Below, piece after piece: positions 7,825 to 9,378 of a DNA stretch of 9,378 bases. Position 1 is the first letter of the stretch. Each line of letters begins with the position of its first letter. The notes beneath the pieces are model-generated. The model was not told the origin of the DNA. It was given only the letters and a program-made list of their open reading frames with translations, and ran no database searches. The translations under genes were made by a program, and so were the position numbers. The stretch is from Thermus kawarayensis JCM 12314 (GTDB lineage: Bacteria; Deinococcota; Deinococci; Deinococcales; Thermaceae): positions 1-9,378 of the forward strand of contig BBBL01000042.1 of the NCBI GenBank assembly GCA_001311545.1. The letters run 5' to 3'.

Positions 7825-7892
7825 GTCAGTCCAAAGGGCTAAGCTTGCAACGGATTCACCGCCTTTGCAAGGTACGGGCTTCCGCCCGTGAC
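7825..7892. repeat. Composite of two opposed hairpins around a third (REPIN-like)
   Basis: The segment opens with GTCA and closes with TGAC. At the left is GTC plus an imperfect stem AGTCC/GGGCT (7828-7840). At the right, in the opposite orientation, is a clean GTC...AC hairpin (7872-7892, stem ACGGGC/GCCCGT, 7874-7889). Between them CTTGCAA (7844-7850) pairs with TTGCAAG (7865-7871). Two opposed small palindromes around a spacer is the arrangement of REPIN elements. The left unit is the weak part. Confidence 0.45.
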
Positions 7893-8043
7893 GCAGGACT
7901 TCCACCTCTCCCTGAAGCACGCCGTCCGGAGGCCCAAGCCCAACCCCCTGCTGCAGATCGTGCTCCTGGCGGGGGACAAGGCCGACCTCCGGGGTTTTCT
8001 GCTGAAGCAAAGGGAGCCTGAGCCCTTCGAGCTCCACAAGGCG

Positions 8044-8058
8044 TTTCCCTTCGGGAAA
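8044..8058. repeat. Perfect 6-bp hairpin in the IS remnant
   Basis: TTTCCC pairs with GGGAAA across the loop TTC (GAA on the other strand, the same loop as in two of the GTC-type hairpins). It lacks the GTC/AC feet, so membership of that family is uncertain. It lies just before the DFTLLPYRGG block of the transposase. Confidence 0.35.
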
Positions 8059-8124
8059 GCGGGTACACCGACTTCACCCTCCTGCCCTACCGGGGAGGGA
8101 AGGCCTGGTTCGTACCCGTCTTGG

Positions 8125-8145
8125 GTCAGCCGCCTTGGCGGCTAC
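8125..8145 (+). repeat. Small hairpin element, GTC-stem type (copy 3)
   Basis: GTC is followed by a perfect 7-bp stem AGCCGCC/GGCGGCT with loop TT, then AC. It interrupts the transposase between FVPVL and the TVVAFGLG block. The feet GT and AC can also pair, leaving the C as a single-base bulge, as in the copies at 7872-7892 and 8382-8397. Confidence 0.6.
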
Positions 8146-8381
8146 GTTCCCCACAGGACGCGGACGGTGGTGGCCTTCGGCCTGGGCCCGTCCCCTTCGG
8201 CGGAGCTGGCCCTGGGGGCCTAGGAGGAGGCCAAGGCCTTTCTCCAGGCCCAGGTGGGGAGCTCCCCAGGGCCCTGGTGCACCACGTTGCGGGGGGTCCT
8301 TTCCTGAGCCACGACTGGGTGGGGACGCTGCTGCTGAAGGACGGGCAGGGGCTTTCCTACAGCCTGATGGGGGCCAAGGGC

Positions 8382-8397
8382 GTCACGCGAAGCGTAC
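8382..8397 (+). repeat. Small hairpin element, GTC-stem type (copy 4)
   Basis: GTC, stem ACGC/GCGT with GAA loop, then AC. It separates MGAKG from the FSPVVESFFARFK block of the transposase and shifts the frame between them. It is identical to copy 1 over 15 bases. Confidence 0.6.
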
Positions 8398-8652
8398 ATT
8401 TTCTCCGGTGGTGGAGAGCTTTTTTTGCCCGGTTCAAGGGGGAGGGGAGAGACCAGTTTTTGGAGGCCAGAAGCCTTGGGGAGCTAAGGGAGGTGGTGAG
8501 GGAGCGCCTACGCTACTACCACGAGAGCCGGTTGCACTCGGGGCTCGGTTATCGGACGCCAAAGGAGGTGATGGAGGAGGCGCTGGGGCAAAGCACGCGG
8601 GACACCACACGGGAGGCAAGGTGAAAGTGTCTAAGTTTTGGGGGCTGGATCA

Positions 8653-9014
8653 GCGGGCTACGACGGCAGGGGAGGGGAGGTAACCTTCACCGTGGGACAG
8701 GAGAGCTTCACGCGGGGGGGCAGCCCCTACGGTAGCGTCTACAGTTCGGCCGTGCGGCACTCCGTCCCCCCCAACGCCCTTCTGACCTACACCCCTCCCC
8801 CGGCTTCCGGGTCTACCTGGACACCAAGTCGGTTTCGGGGGTGACCTACGAGTACTACTGGCAGCTCAAGAGCGTCTCCTTCCCCGCTTCCACCCCGGGG
8901 GCGGGGGGCGCGGCCTCGGCCTACATCGACTGGACTCTTCCGGTGCCCCGTGGCCTCTACGAGCTGTCAGGTGTGGGACGGCTTCCTCTGGAGGGCGGCT
9001 TCCAGGTGAGGTGA
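8653..9014 (+). pseudogene. 3' fragment of an unidentified gene upstream of a prepilin
   Basis: Directly after the IS end an open frame reads GYDGRGGEVTFTVGQESFTRGGSPYGSVYSSAVRHSVPPNALLTY. At the C5 run 8797-8801 it shifts, and the continuation is GFRVYLDTKSVSGVTYEYYWQLKSVSFP, ending either LPLEGGFQVR (TGA at 9012-9014) or, with another shift near 8970, VWDGFLWRAASR (TGA at 9007-9009). One added C at 8797-8801 joins the first two parts. The start is missing because the IS right end abuts it. I do not recognise the family. It is rich in Tyr, Ser, Gly and Val and stands immediately before a prepilin gene, so it may encode a pilin-like or secreted surface protein, but that is inference. Confidence 0.45.
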
Positions 9015-9018
9015 GAGC

Positions 9019-9378
9019 ATGAGGAGACACGGTCTTACCCTGATAGAGCTTCTGGTGGCTCTGGCCCTGGGAGCGGGCCTGGCCTATCTCGCCGCCACGT
9101 CCCTGGTGCGGGGCTGGCTCGCCTCCAAGGACGTGGTGGAGCAGGGCGTGGCCGCCCAGGGGCTCTCCCAGGGCCTGGAGTACGTGCGGCAGCGCCTCGA
9201 GGCCAGGCCCTCGGGGCTTCTGGTCCAGGCGGACGGGGCCACGGTGGTCTACCAGCGCTGGAACACCTCTCCCTGGGTGCCCTGGGTCTGGCCAAGGGGG
9301 ACACGGCCTACCGCCTCCCCGAGGACCCGGGGGGGGCCGATGGGGACCTCTACCTGCTCCGTGGACCCCGCCACCGGG
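9019..9378 (+). CDS. Type IV prepilin-like protein (partial, runs off the right edge)
   Basis: The ATG at 9019 follows GGTGAGAGC. The N-terminus is a class III (prepilin) signal: a short basic leader MRRHG, then the processed start LTLIELLVALALGAGLAYLAA with the conserved Glu at +5, forming the hydrophobic helix of type IV pilins and pseudopilins. A prepilin peptidase would cut after the Gly. The body continues VEQGVAAQGLSQGLEYVRQRLEA. The frame shifts at about 9256-9258; one added C gives QRLEHLSLGALGLAKGDTAYRLPEDPGG. Near 9360 a further added base gives LLRVDPATG. In Thermus, such proteins belong to the pili and natural-transformation machinery. Which pilin this is cannot be told from the N-terminus alone, and it could be a minor pilin. 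Confidence 0.8.
   Translation, partial: MRRHGLTLIELLVALALGAGLAYLAATSLVRGWLASKDVVEQGVAAQGLSQGLEYVRQRLEARPSGLLVQADGATVVYQRWNTSPWVPWVWPRGTRPTASPRTRGGPMGTSTCSVDPATG

Larger units (their letters stand above)
7701..8624 (+). pseudogene. IS3-family OrfB (DDE integrase-core) transposase remnant
   Basis: Conserved OrfB pieces can be followed through changing frames: LELRLKRAIEEIPLEHP (7722-7769), then WYGYRRVTEELR (about 7789-7824), DFTLLPYRGGKAWFVPVL (about 8071-8124), TVVAFGLGPSPSAELAL (8164-8214), HHVAGGPFLS in place of the usual HHDxG motif (8281-8310), YSLMGAKG, VVESFFARFKGEG with the catalytic-region Glu, and the hallmark C-terminus YYHESRLHSGLGYRTPKEVMEEAL. The second catalytic Asp is replaced, there is an in-frame TAG at 8221, and short hairpins are inserted between EHP and WYGYRR and between GAKG and the VVESFF block. 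A run of seven Ts at 8420-8426 has one T too many for the frame. Unlike the cas genes, this gene is dead by several independent kinds of damage. Confidence 0.8.
7701..8652 (+). mobile_element. Decayed, 5'-truncated IS3-family element
   Basis: This stretch carries fragments of an IS3-type OrfB transposase in several frames and ends at 8652 with GGGGGCTGGATCA. Ending in CA is the usual outer end of IS3 elements. OrfA and the left terminal repeat are missing: the element begins abruptly at GPSIDLELR of OrfB, immediately upstream of the cas operon. No matching left end or target duplication is visible. At least four small hairpin sequences interrupt the coding remnants, so it has been inactive for some time. 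Confidence 0.75.

Noticed and set aside
8180..8246. Short GGCC-type inverted repeats near 8180 and 8236
   Set aside because: They are explained by ordinary transposase codons (VAFGLG and EEAKAFL) and have no shared feet.
8255..8268. Perfect 14-bp palindrome TGGGGAGCTCCCCA
   Set aside because: It lacks the GTC and AC feet of the hairpin family and includes a SacI-like core that arises easily in GC-rich coding sequence. No other support.
9035..9304. An 89-codon minus-strand frame
   Set aside because: It is antisense to the prepilin gene, whose N-terminal signal is unmistakable.

Overview
The window looks like DNA from a thermophilic, GC-rich bacterium, most likely Thermus or a close relative. 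The signs are GC-rich Thermus-style codon use, an IS3-type transposase of the kind common in that genus, a type IV prepilin, and a 30-bp CRISPR repeat ending in GAAAC. The genus is an inference from these signs, not a database match.

Layout, left to right. Positions 1-75 are the end of a CRISPR array (last 5 bases of one repeat, a 40-bp spacer, and one complete terminal repeat). Positions 76-310 hold no recognisable gene, only a GC-rich hairpin between the array and the operon that converges on it. Positions 311-7657 (minus strand) are one tightly coupled six-gene type III CRISPR effector operon. In transcription order it is cmr1, a Cmr6-type RAMP gene, a very large divergent cas10 (Csx11 type), cmr4, cmr5/cas11 and a final RAMP gene in the Cas5/Cmr3 position. 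This order and the Csx11-like Cas10 fit subtype III-C better than III-B. The operon has a plausible promoter at 7685-7713 and overlapping ATGA junctions. Positions 7701-8652 are a wrecked, 5'-truncated IS3-family transposase carrying several small hairpin insertions. Positions 8653-9014 are the 3' part of an unidentified gene cut by the IS end. From 9019 to the right edge is a type IV prepilin-like gene.

How the genes work together: Cas10, the Cmr4 backbone, the Cmr5 small subunit and the other RAMP proteins should form an RNA-guided complex that binds and slices transcripts. The predicted slicer aspartate of Cmr4 is present. The cyclase GGDD motif of Cas10 is absent, and its N-terminal HD-type motif reads His-Met. 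There is no CARF effector, Cas6, Cas1 or Cas2 gene in the window. The complex therefore looks like a target-RNA slicer without cyclic oligoadenylate signalling, supplied with crRNA processing from elsewhere.

Three of the six operon genes (cas10, cmr4 and the cmr6-like gene) are broken by single-base frameshifts. All seven are repaired by adding one base, in or beside a homopolymer run at nearly every site. After repair each gene is an exact multiple of three, and every gene junction is already intact. I read this as systematic homopolymer under-calling in an unpolished assembly rather than gene death, and I list these genes as CDS. The most unusual non-coding signal is a family of small hairpins with the form GTC-A...T-AC scattered through the IS remnant.
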